From an uncultured Oscillospiraceae bacterium (lineage in GTDB: Bacteria > Bacillota > Clostridia > Oscillospirales > Oscillospiraceae), in contig CAJULZ010000101.1 in assembly GCA_910587205.1 (NCBI GenBank), forward strand, positions 1-9,965: a stretch of DNA of 9,965 nt. The letters run 5' to 3'. This document shows, piece by piece, positions 1 to 5,886 of this stretch (the first letter of the stretch is position 1; every line of letters starts with the position of its first letter). The notes beneath the pieces were generated by a model, which worked only from the letters and a program-made list of their open reading frames with translations, ran no database searches and was not told the origin of the DNA. The position numbers and the translations under genes were made by a program.

Positions 1-227
1 AAGCCGGTGGTACTGCCCATGGTAAAACCCAGGATCAGGAAATCCAGCGCCCCCGTCACCCCCACCGCCGACAGCGCGTCCACGCTGATACAGCGGCCCA
101 CGATGGCGGTGTCCGCAAAGCTGTACAGCTGCTGGAACAGGGAGCCCAGCACCAGCGGCAGCCCAAACCGCAGCAGCAGCGGCAGCGGCCTGCCCTGGGT
201 CATATCCAGCACCGGCCTGTTTTTCAT
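1..227 (-). CDS. MATE-family efflux transporter, N-terminal part (gene continues beyond the left edge)
   Basis: The first 75 codons are visible. The protein starts MKNRPVLDMTQGRPLPLLLR and continues with FGLPLVLGSLFQQLYSFADT and AIVGRCISVDALSAVGVTG. This is the typical opening of MATE (multidrug and toxic compound extrusion) proteins: a short cytoplasmic tail, a first helix ending in the LFQQLY-x-FADTAIVGR block, then the start of the second helix. The family comprises 12-helix inner-membrane antiporters that export drugs or metabolites using Na+ or H+. The start at 227 was chosen because a G-rich ribosome site (GGGGGG at about 234-239 read on the minus strand) lies just upstream, and the conserved block follows at the right distance. 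A good promoter lies at 251-279. The gene is divergent from the ECF S component. The substrate cannot be told from this fragment. The family call is confident. Confidence 0.88.
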   Translation of the reverse strand, partial: MKNRPVLDMTQGRPLPLLLRFGLPLVLGSLFQQLYSFADTAIVGRCISVDALSAVGVTGALDFLILGFTMGSTTG

Positions 228-250
228 CAAAATCCCCCCATTTCAGCCCT

Positions 251-279
251 ATTTTATGGATGGAAGCCGAAAAAGTCAA
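251..279 (-). promoter_or_regulatory. Sigma-A type promoter for the MATE gene
   Basis: Read on the minus strand, a -35 box TTGACT (279-274) and a -10 box TAAAAT (256-251) are separated by exactly 17 bp. Each box matches the vegetative consensus at 5 of 6 positions. The predicted transcript start is about 20 nt before the MATE ATG, leaving a short leader that holds only the ribosome site. Confidence 0.7.
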
Positions 280-423
280 CAGGTCAAGGCCGGATGGCAA
301 AGGCGGTGCTATAACTTCCAAAACCGCGGCGCTTCTCAACGGTTTGAACGACCGCCGCAAAAACATCTTGCATTTTCCCCCGTTTTGTGCGAACATAAAA
401 GGGTAAGATCCATGGCTGCGCCG

Positions 424-457
424 TCCCGCCGTGCGTATGCCGTGGCCGTGGGCGGGA
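424..457 (+). other. Hairpin in the leader of the ECF S-component gene
   Basis: TCCCGCC (424-430) can pair perfectly with GGCGGGA (451-457) around a 20-nt loop that contains further GC-rich self-complementarity. The hairpin ends 8 nt before the GGAGGAGGAG ribosome site (466-475), so it could affect translation initiation. S-component genes are often controlled by vitamin riboswitches, but I recognise no THF, TPP, FMN, cobalamin or preQ1 consensus here. The rest of 228-483 holds the MATE promoter, and on the plus strand only a weak candidate -10 (TATAAC, 310-315) with no convincing -35. Confidence 0.3.
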
Positions 458-483
458 GCATATATGGAGGAGGAGTTCCTACG

Positions 484-1056
484 ATGCAAAAAAAGCGGAT
501 CAACCAAGCCGGCAAAAACCTCGTGTCCGCCGCCATGCTGCTGGCGCTGGGCCTGGTGCTGCCCTTCCTCACCGGACAGATTCCCCAGATCGGAAATATG
601 ATGTTGCCCATGCACCTGCCCGTGCTGCTGTGCGGGCTGATCTGCGGCTGGCAGTACGGAGGCATAGTGGGGTTTGTGCTGCCCCTGTTTCGCTACGTGC
701 TGTTTGGGGCGCCGCCCATGCCCGCCGGGGCCGCCATGGCCTTCGAGCTGGCCGCCTATGGCGCGGTAGTGGGCTTCCTCTACGCCCGTTCCCGCTGGCA
801 GTGCGTGGTGGCCCTCTACCGCTGCCTGATCGCCGCCATGGTCGCCGGGCGGCTGGTGTGGGCCGCGGCGCGGGTGGTGATGACGGGGGTGGCCGGGGTG
901 CCGTTCACCTGGGAGCTGTTCCTGTCCGGCGCGCTGCTCGCCGCCATCCCGGGCATTATCCTCCAGCTCATTGTCATCCCCGCCGTCATGGTGGCCATGG
1001 ACCGCACCGGCCTGGTGCCCTTCCGCAAGGCACAGGCGGACCAGGCCGGCTGCTGA
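484..1056 (+). CDS. ECF transporter S component, substrate unknown
   Basis: This 190-residue, very hydrophobic protein has five or six predicted membrane spans. It looks like the substrate-binding S subunit of a group II energy-coupling factor importer (ECF_trnsprt, PF12822 type). The central block MLPMHLPVLLCGLICGW, the following GGIVGFVLPLFRYVLFGAPP and the FELAAYG segment are characteristic of a clostridial S-component subfamily. Its members capture a vitamin or small cofactor precursor and dock on a shared EcfA-A'-T module encoded elsewhere. No such module is in the window. The start at 484 is set by the strong GGAGGAGGAG site 8 nt upstream; the open frame extends further upstream but lacks both a ribosome site and S-component character. 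The gene ends in a terminator at 1073-1101, so it appears monocistronic. Family call good, ligand unknown. Confidence 0.82.
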   Translation: MQKKRINQAGKNLVSAAMLLALGLVLPFLTGQIPQIGNMMLPMHLPVLLCGLICGWQYGGIVGFVLPLFRYVLFGAPPMPAGAAMAFELAAYGAVVGFLYARSRWQCVVALYRCLIAAMVAGRLVWAAARVVMTGVAGVPFTWELFLSGALLAAIPGIILQLIVIPAVMVAMDRTGLVPFRKAQADQAGC

Positions 1057-1072
1057 CGGCCTGCCAAACGGC

Positions 1073-1101
1073 AAAAAGCCCAGCTTAGGCTGGGCTTTTT
1101 T
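1073..1101. terminator. Bidirectional intrinsic terminator
   Basis: A perfect 8-bp stem, AGCCCAGC (1077-1084) and GCTGGGCT (1089-1096), encloses a TTAG loop. A T-run (to 1101) follows on the plus strand and an A-run (1073-1077) precedes it, which becomes a T-run on the minus strand. It lies between the convergent S-component gene and amidohydrolase gene and can stop transcription from both sides. Confidence 0.9.
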
Positions 1102-1113
1102 GCGTCCCGGCGG

Positions 1114-2022
1114 TCAGGAAAAGAACAGCCGCCGGGCGTTGTGGTAGAAGATGTTCTCCTTGTCCGTCCCGCTCAGGCCGGGGTGCTGGGCGATAAAATC
1201 GACAAAATGCCGGTAGCTGTCCCGCGTGAGGGCGGAGGGCATATCGCTGCCCCACAGCAGCCGGTCCGTCCCCACGATGTCCGCCGCGTCCCGGACGTAT
1301 TCCCGGGCGGCGGGGTAGGGGAACGCCTCCGGCTTGGTATTCAGGCACAGGGCGGCCAGGTCGAACCACACGTTGGGCAGGGCCAGTTTGTCCAGGGAGC
1401 GCTTGAGCAGCTCCCCGTCCCCCAGCTGGGGGGAGAGCAGGTGGCACACCACGAACCGCATCCCAGGGTAGCGGGCGATGGCCCGGCTGAGGGCGTCCAC
1501 CTGCCAGCTGACGCTGCGGGGCTTGCCGATGTCAATGACAAAAATGAGGTCCCGGTCCGCCGCGTGGCGGTATGCGGCGTGCAGAACCTCGCCGTCCAGG
1601 TCCACGGGCGGATGATTGGCCATCAGGCCGGAGCCGCCGCTCACCTCGAACTTCACGATCCGGAACCCCAGCTCATCGAACAGGTGGGCTTTGATTTTGT
1701 CCGCCTGGGCAGAAAACGGGTCATAGGACGCCGCCCCCACAAACCGCTCCGGGTACGCCCGCACCGCCTGGTAGGTGTACAGGTTCTGGAACCCGAAATA
1801 GTTCCCCTGGAGCAGCACGGCTTTCTCCACGCCGTGGGCGTCCATCACCCGCAGCAGCGCCTCCGGGGTGGCATCGTACTCCCCGATCTCCGGGGGAAGG
1901 ATTTGGAAGGCGTTCCCGGTCGCATATACCGCCCGCCCCCCGCCGCAGGGGCGCAGCTCCCCCTGGGAGCCGGTGCCGGCGATGCACTGGACCACGTGGG
2001 CATGGGCGTCGATGATTTTCAT
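1114..2022 (-). CDS. Metal-dependent amidohydrolase (amidohydrolase 2 / ACMSD-like superfamily)
   Basis: This 302-residue TIM-barrel hydrolase belongs to the PF04909 family, whose members hydrolyse or decarboxylate small carboxylated or lactone substrates. Visible landmarks are the metal-binding HxH in IIDAHAHVV (His7, His9), a late-strand His in FVVCHLLS (His194), and the catalytic or metal Asp in LLWGSDMPSA (Asp260). The mid-barrel strand that normally supplies another His (as in vliHtG) reads FVIDIGKP, with Asp164 at that place. The start at 2022 is preferred over ATGs at 2028 and 2073: AGGAGA lies 6 nt upstream of it but abuts the 2028 ATG, and residues before MKIIDAHAHV have no family character. 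The gene is divergent from the peptide/nickel-type importer across a palindromic intergenic region, so it may act on the imported solute. The exact reaction is unknown. Confidence 0.82.
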   Translation of the reverse strand: MKIIDAHAHVVQCIAGTGSQGELRPCGGGRAVYATGNAFQILPPEIGEYDATPEALLRVMDAHGVEKAVLLQGNYFGFQNLYTYQAVRAYPERFVGAASYDPFSAQADKIKAHLFDELGFRIVKFEVSGGSGLMANHPPVDLDGEVLHAAYRHAADRDLIFVIDIGKPRSVSWQVDALSRAIARYPGMRFVVCHLLSPQLGDGELLKRSLDKLALPNVWFDLAALCLNTKPEAFPYPAAREYVRDAADIVGTDRLLWGSDMPSALTRDSYRHFVDFIAQHPGLSGTDKENIFYHNARRLFFS

Positions 2023-2118
2023 ACACATTCTCCTTTCCCCGGCGGGCGGCCAGGCGGGCCGGGCCGGTTCCATTTATCTATTCGTCCGTCCCGGCGGCAA
2101 AATTAAGGTGCGGGCGCC

Positions 2119-2149
2119 GGGCCAAAATTGCCTCTTGCAATTTCGGCCC
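2119..2149. promoter_or_regulatory. 31-bp near-palindrome, candidate operator of the importer operon
   Basis: GGGCC (2119-2123) pairs with GGCCC (2145-2149), and AAATTGC (2125-2131) pairs with GCAATTT (2137-2143). There is one mismatched position (A2124/C2144) and a 5-nt centre. The right arm contains the -35 hexamer of the importer promoter, so a dimeric regulator bound here would block RNA polymerase. The element also lies upstream of the divergent amidohydrolase. No T-run follows, so a terminator role is unlikely. No regulator gene is adjacent. Confidence 0.5.
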
Positions 2150-2163
2150 CATGTTGTTACAAT
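2135..2163 (+). promoter_or_regulatory. Sigma-A type promoter of the ABC importer operon
   Basis: The -35 box TTGCAA (2135-2140; 4 of 6 consensus positions) and the -10 box TACAAT (2158-2163; 5 of 6) are separated by 17 bp. Transcription should begin near 2170, giving a leader of about 80 nt before the lipoprotein ATG at 2249. The -35 lies inside the palindrome at 2119-2149. I found no equally good promoter for the divergent amidohydrolase in 2023-2170. Confidence 0.65.
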
Positions 2164-2248
2164 AAACCCCGACAACTGAATATGACAGTTGCGAGAAATG
2201 CAGCAGGCAGGGTCCTTCCGGCCCTGCCCAAAGAAAGGAAGAAGCAAA

Positions 2249-3835
2249 ATGCCCAAGTTTGTCAAACGGGCCCTTTTGCTGCTGGCCGTCGCCGCCATGC
2301 TGCCGGCTTCACTGTACGGATGTACAGGAGGCACGGAGCCCACGCCGCCCCCCGCGGACGTGAGCGACAGCGTGAACAGCCCGGCCGCTGCACAATCGGG
2401 CGAGTTACCCGAAGGGAACTCAGTCACGGTAGGTATCGCACAGGATTTGAGCAACCTCGATCCCCAGCTGGCCGCCACGGCCGGCGTACGCGAGGTGTTG
2501 TTCAACATCTTCGAGGGACTGGTGAAGGCCAGCCCCGACGGCTCCGTTACCGAGGCCGTCGCCAGTGACTATGAGATCTCCGAGGACGGAACTACGTACA
2601 CCTTCACCCTGCGGGAAGGCGTCACGTTCCACAATGGGGAACCGGTCACAGCCGAGGATGTGGTCTATTCCCTGGAACGCTGCGCCGGATCGGAGAACGA
2701 TGGAACGCCTCTGGTCTCGGCGTTTTCTAATGTCTCCAAAATCGAAGCCCCGGATGACAGCCATGTGGTGCTCACCCTGGCCGAGCCCAGCACCGAGTTC
2801 ATCAATTCCCTCACCGCCGCCATCATCCCCGCGGGCTCCGGCCCCTCTATCACCCAGACCATGGTGGGCACGGGCCCCTTCCGCTTCGTGTCCTACGCCC
2901 CCCAGGACAGCCTGGTGATGGAGCGCTATGACGGCTACTGGGACCAGGCCAAGGCTGCCAAGCTGGACGAGGTCACGTTCAAGATCATCCCCGACGTGAA
3001 TTCCCTGGTCATCGGTCTGAAGGGCAAAACGCTGGATATGGTGGTCCACCTGCCCAACACCCTGCTGGCCGAGGTGGAGGACGGCTTCACCGTCCACCAG
3101 AACACCATGAATATCGTCCAGGCGCTGTACCTGAACAACGCGGTGGAGCCCTTTGACAACGAACTGGTGCGCCAGGCCATGTACTACGCCGTCAACGTGG
3201 ATGAGATCATCGACTTCGTATGCTCCGGCGCGGGCGTGGCCACCGGCACCAGCATGTATCCCGCCCAGACCAAGTATTTTATGCCCGAGCTGGCGGAAAA
3301 CTACCGGCAGGACGTGGAGAAGGCCAAGGAGCTGCTGGCCCAGGCGGGCTATCCCGACGGGTTTGAGATGACCATCACCGCCCCCTCCAACTACGCCCAG
3401 CACATGGACACCGCCATGGTGCTCATCGAGCAGCTCAAGGCGGTGGGCATCACCGCCGAGCTGCTCCCGGTGGAGTGGCAGACCTGGGTGGACGACGTAT
3501 ACCGGGGCCGGAACTACCAGTCCACGGTGTGCGGCATCGCCGCAGACGACATGACCGCCCGGGAGATGCTGGTGCGCTACATGAGCGACAACCGGAAGAA
3601 CTTCATCGCCTTCAGCGACCCGGAATACGACGAGGTGATGGCCAAGGCCATGGCCTCCACCGACGACGGGGAGCAGACGGCGCTGTACAAGCGGGCCCAG
3701 GAGATCCTGAACGAGAAGGCGGCCAGCCTGTGGATCCAGGACGCCTGTGAGCTCACCGTCACCGACCCGTCGCTGGAGGGCTTCACCTTCTACCGCACCT
3801 ACGTCATCGACATGGCGGCCATCAGCCGCAAGTGA
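2249..3835 (+). CDS. Solute-binding lipoprotein of a peptide/nickel-type ABC importer (SBP family 5)
   Basis: This 528-residue extracellular solute-binding protein is the substrate receptor of the operon. Residues 1-24 are a lipoprotein signal peptide (KR, a Leu/Ala-rich core, then lipobox LYG-Cys25), followed by a Pro/Ser/Gly-rich linker to about residue 55. The mature domain shows family 5 (PF00496) landmarks: LSNLDPQ (68-73), the block around LREGVTFHNGEPVTAEDVVY (121-140), VGTGPFRFVSY (206-216), MERYDGYW (224-231), NELVRQAMYYAVN (304-316) and AGYPDGFEMTITAP (366-379). Length is normal for the family. The start at 2249 has AAAGGAAG upstream and directly precedes the signal peptide; the in-frame ATG at 2189 would add 20 residues ahead of it and has no better ribosome site. 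Family members bind di- or oligopeptides, nickel chelates, sugars or opines; the ligand here is unknown. The gene's 3' end appears duplicated just downstream. Confidence 0.93.
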   Translation: MPKFVKRALLLLAVAAMLPASLYGCTGGTEPTPPPADVSDSVNSPAAAQSGELPEGNSVTVGIAQDLSNLDPQLAATAGVREVLFNIFEGLVKASPDGSVTEAVASDYEISEDGTTYTFTLREGVTFHNGEPVTAEDVVYSLERCAGSENDGTPLVSAFSNVSKIEAPDDSHVVLTLAEPSTEFINSLTAAIIPAGSGPSITQTMVGTGPFRFVSYAPQDSLVMERYDGYWDQAKAAKLDEVTFKIIPDVNSLVIGLKGKTLDMVVHLPNTLLAEVEDGFTVHQNTMNIVQALYLNNAVEPFDNELVRQAMYYAVNVDEIIDFVCSGAGVATGTSMYPAQTKYFMPELAENYRQDVEKAKELLAQAGYPDGFEMTITAPSNYAQHMDTAMVLIEQLKAVGITAELLPVEWQTWVDDVYRGRNYQSTVCGIAADDMTAREMLVRYMSDNRKNFIAFSDPEYDEVMAKAMASTDDGEQTALYKRAQEILNEKAASLWIQDACELTVTDPSLEGFTFYRTYVIDMAAISRK

Positions 3836-3930
3836 CGGGTTATCCCCCGCCGGGGGCGGGGATTACGGAACCGGCGCGGCGGCCGTCCGCCGCAAGTCAT
3901 GCGATATCCCCCCGCCGAAGGCGGGGGGAT
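3814..3930 (+). repeat. Imperfect 64-bp tandem duplication of the lipoprotein gene's 3' end, with two hairpins
   Basis: 3814-3863 aligns with 3878-3930 at a 64-bp offset. Both copies begin GGCGGCC, then carry GCCGCAAGT (3825-3833 and 3889-3897), then TATCCCCC and a GC-rich palindrome ending GGGGAT. Copy 1 contains the real stop codon; in copy 2 the TGA has become TCA. Copy 1 folds into a 9-bp stem with one bulged C and a GGG loop (3842-3863). Copy 2 folds into a perfect 11-bp stem with a GAA loop (3906-3930). Neither stem is followed by a T-run, so they look like RNA-stabilising 3' structures rather than terminators. The differences between copies suggest an old duplication. Confidence 0.6.
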
Positions 3931-3977
3931 GCCTTCCGGCGTGCCGAACTATGTTTTCGGCACGCGGAAGGCTTTTT
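3931..3977 (+). terminator. Intrinsic terminator-like hairpin between lipoprotein and permease genes
   Basis: 3931-3948 pairs with 3956-3972 to give a 17-bp stem with a single bulged G and a 7-nt loop (CTATGTT), followed directly by TTTTT (3973-3977). It lies 24 nt before the first permease start and no new promoter is visible after it. It therefore probably acts as a leaky terminator or processing barrier that lets the lipoprotein message exceed that of the membrane components, an arrangement known for many ABC import operons. Confidence 0.75.
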
Positions 3978-4001
3978 CTGGAACGAAAGGGGGTTGTCCC
4001 C

Positions 4002-4955
4002 ATGGGGCAAGCCTTGCTGAAACGGGTGGGGCTGCTTTTGGGCACCCTGCTGCTGGTAAGCGCGCTGGCCTTTGTGGCCTTTTCCGTCATCCCCGGCGAC
4101 CCCACCGGCGCTGTGCTGGGCGTCGAGGCCACCGACGAGCAGATCGCCACCTTCCGCGCCCAGCACGGCCTGGACCTGCCGGTGTGGCAGCGGTATTGGA
4201 ACTGGCTGTCCGCCTTCGCCGCCGGAGACTTCGGCCGGTCCTATAAGTACGACATGACGGTGGCCCAGCTCATCGCCCCCAAGGTAGGGGTCACGCTCAC
4301 CCTGGCGGCGCTGGCCTTCGCCTTGATCCTGCTGATCTCCCTGCCCCTGGGCCTCATCGCCGCCCGCCGCCCCGGCGGGATCGTGGACCGGGCGGTGACG
4401 GTGCTCACCCAGGTCGCCATGTCGGTGCCCAACTTTATCATGGGCATCGGGCTGATGTACCTCTTTGCCCTGGTGCTTAAATGGTTCCGGCCGGAGTACG
4501 TCCCCCTGCGGGATGAGGCGGGCTCCCACCTGGCGGCCCACCTCGGCTTTATGGTGTACCCCGCCCTGGCCATCGCCCTGCCCAAGAGCGCCATGACCGT
4601 GAAACTCCTGCGGGGCTCCATCCTGGGCGAGCTGGGCCAGGACTACATCCGCACCGCTTACAGCAAGGGCAATACCCGGGGCTCCGCCCTGCGGCGGCAC
4701 GTGCTGCGCAACGCCATGATCCCGGTGGTGACCTTCCTGGCCATGGCCATCGGCGACATCATGGCCGGCTCCATCGTGGTGGAGCAGGTGTTCGGCGTCC
4801 CCGGCCTGGGCCGCATCCTCATCTCGTCCATCAACAACCGGGACTATCCGGCGGTGCAGGCCATCGTGGTGCTGCTGGCGGCGGTGGTGGTGGGGTGCAA
4901 TTTCCTGGCCGACCTGCTCTACCGGGTGATGGACCCCCGAATCGAAAGGACATGA
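4002..4955 (+). CDS. ABC importer permease 1 (DppB/OppB/NikB-type)
   Basis: This 317-residue inner-membrane protein has an N-terminal signal-anchor helix, a periplasmic-side loop and five more predicted spans, the usual DppB plan and length. Landmarks are VIPGDP (29-34) after helix 1, a GLDLP segment (56-60), the ATPase-coupling EAA-type loop around RTAYSKGNTRGSALRRHVLR (217-236), and EQVFGVPGLG (261-270) near the C-terminus. It pairs with the second permease to form the translocation channel. The start at 4002 has an AAAGGGGG site 8 nt upstream; the open frame continues upstream through the hairpin region but that part is not permease-like. The stop TGA (4953-4955) overlaps an ATG at 4952 that begins a small repeat-borne frame. 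Substrate class cannot be separated between peptide, nickel and related ligands. Confidence 0.93.
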   Translation: MGQALLKRVGLLLGTLLLVSALAFVAFSVIPGDPTGAVLGVEATDEQIATFRAQHGLDLPVWQRYWNWLSAFAAGDFGRSYKYDMTVAQLIAPKVGVTLTLAALAFALILLISLPLGLIAARRPGGIVDRAVTVLTQVAMSVPNFIMGIGLMYLFALVLKWFRPEYVPLRDEAGSHLAAHLGFMVYPALAIALPKSAMTVKLLRGSILGELGQDYIRTAYSKGNTRGSALRRHVLRNAMIPVVTFLAMAIGDIMAGSIVVEQVFGVPGLGRILISSINNRDYPAVQAIVVLLAAVVVGCNFLADLLYRVMDPRIERT

Positions 4956-5077
4956 CTTACTTTTTCTTGAAAGAAAAAGTAAGCAAAAAGAACTTAAAGC
5001 CCGCTTCCGTTGTGGAGGTTGTCGCAACAGGTCGCGACGGCCACGAGACACGGGCTGTTATGGGGAAACAAGTATGA
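4952..5077 (+). CDS. 41-codon ORF spanning the inter-permease insertion (possibly translated by coupling)
   Basis: The frame begins with ATG in an ATGA overlap with the first permease's stop and reads MTYFFLKEKVSKKNL, then continues to GKQV. It ends with TGA in a second ATGA overlap with the start of permease 2. I recognise no protein family, and the sequence is what the AT-rich inverted repeat beneath it dictates. It is unlikely to encode a selected protein. However, ribosomes finishing permease 1 could re-initiate here and reach permease 2, preserving translational coupling. An AAAGGA motif (4945-4950) is only 1 nt from the ATG, too close for a normal ribosome site, so expression would depend on re-initiation. 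Confidence 0.3.
   Translation: MTYFFLKEKVSKKNLKPASVVEVVATGRDGHETRAVMGKQV
4956..5073 (+). repeat. AT-rich palindromic repeat element inserted between the permease genes
   Basis: This 118-bp segment is unlike its GC-rich surroundings. It starts with a 13-bp inverted repeat, CTTACTTTTTCTT (4956-4968) and AAGAAAAAGTAAG (4971-4983). A second domain follows, closed by AGCCCG (4998-5003) and CGGGCT (5051-5056), with GTTG-tcg-CAAC and the palindrome GTCGCGAC (5031-5038) inside. ATGA occurs immediately on each side (4952-4955 and 5074-5077), as a 4-bp target duplication or a coincidence of overlapping stop/start codons. I recall similar KEK-encoding inverted repeats as dispersed elements in GC-rich clostridia; that is memory, not a search result. 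There is no transposase, so a MITE-like or REP-like element is the best description. Confidence 0.55.
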
Positions 5078-5886
5078 AGGTCAAGAAAAAAAGCTGGTAT
5101 CTCACCATCGGCGGCATCCTCACGGCGTGTATGCTGGCCTTCACCGCCCTGGGCCTGTTCTGGACGCCCTTCGACCCCTCCGCCATGAGCGCCGCAGACC
5201 GGAACGCCCCGCCCTCCCCCGCCCACCCCTTCGGCTGCGACCAGATGGGGCGGGACGTGTTCTCCCGCACGTTGGAGGGGGCGGGCTCCACCCTCACCAT
5301 CGCCCTGGCGGTGCTGGCGGTGGGGGCGGTGTGCGGGCTGGTGATCGGCGCGCTGTGCGGCTACTACGGCGGCCCCGCCGATGCGCTCATCATGCGCCTG
5401 TGCGATGCGGTGGCCGCCTTCCCCAGCGTGCTGCTGGCCCTGGTGGTGCTGGCGGTGACGGGGCCGGGGAAATATAACGTCATCGGGGCCCTGGGGGTGC
5501 TGTTCATCCCCAGCTTCGCCCGGCTGGTACGGGGGGAGTTCCTGAAATACCGGGAGCGGGATTTTGTAAAATCCGCCCGGCTCATGGGCGTCCATGACCT
5601 GCGCGTCATTTTTGTCCACATCCTCCCCAACCTCTGGCCCACCCTGCTGTCCGGGCTGACCATCGGCTTCAACAACGCGGTGCTGGCGGAGGCGTCCATG
5701 AGCTACCTGGGCATCGGCGTCCGCCCCACCGAACCCAGCCTGGGCTATATGCTTAAGGACGCCCAGGGCAGCCTGTTCACCCTCCCCTGGTGCACCGCCT
5801 TCCCTGCGGCGGCGGTCATCCTGCTCATCCTGGGCGTGGGCCTGGTGGGCGAGGGCGTCCGCGAACGGATGGGGGTGGCGTCATGA
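5074..5886 (+). CDS. ABC importer permease 2 (DppC/OppC/NikC-type)
   Basis: This 270-residue inner-membrane permease is the partner of permease 1. It has an N-terminal helix (about 10-30), the DppC hallmark HPFGCDQMGRDVFSR (51-65), four or five further spans, the coupling loop around EFLKYRERDFVKSARLMG (155-172), and EASMSYLGIGVRPTEPSLG (206-224) near the C-terminus. Length is at the short end for the family, and no domain seems missing. The start at 5074 lies in an ATGA overlap with the stop of the preceding small frame, with a weak GGGG site (5062-5065) 8 nt upstream. The next Met (residue 20) would remove half of helix 1. The stop (5884-5886) overlaps the first ATPase start, so translation is coupled onward. 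It shares the unknown substrate of the operon. Confidence 0.93.
   Translation: MKVKKKSWYLTIGGILTACMLAFTALGLFWTPFDPSAMSAADRNAPPSPAHPFGCDQMGRDVFSRTLEGAGSTLTIALAVLAVGAVCGLVIGALCGYYGGPADALIMRLCDAVAAFPSVLLALVVLAVTGPGKYNVIGALGVLFIPSFARLVRGEFLKYRERDFVKSARLMGVHDLRVIFVHILPNLWPTLLSGLTIGFNNAVLAEASMSYLGIGVRPTEPSLGYMLKDAQGSLFTLPWCTAFPAAAVILLILGVGLVGEGVRERMGVAS

Noticed and set aside
2023..2073. 17-residue N-terminal extension of the amidohydrolase from an ATG at 2073
   Set aside because: The AGGAGA ribosome site lies inside the extension, 6 nt before the 2022 ATG, and the extra residues do not resemble the family.
1141..2106. 321-codon plus-strand frame opposite the amidohydrolase
   Set aside because: A shadow of the minus-strand gene, which has catalytic motifs and a proper ribosome site; this frame has neither.
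3842..3930. GC-rich repeats as the start of a CRISPR array
   Set aside because: There are only two imperfect copies, internally palindromic and overlapping a gene's 3' end, without a uniform spacer pattern.
4956..4990. The 13-bp AT-rich inverted repeat as an ordinary intrinsic terminator
   Set aside because: The stem is A/T-rich, lacks a GC core and a 3' T-run, and lies between two genes that must be co-expressed.
3897..5051. 384-codon minus-strand frame opposite permease 1
   Set aside because: Low-complexity His/Gly/Gln-rich translation is typical of the reverse strand of a GC-rich gene. The plus strand encodes an unmistakable permease.
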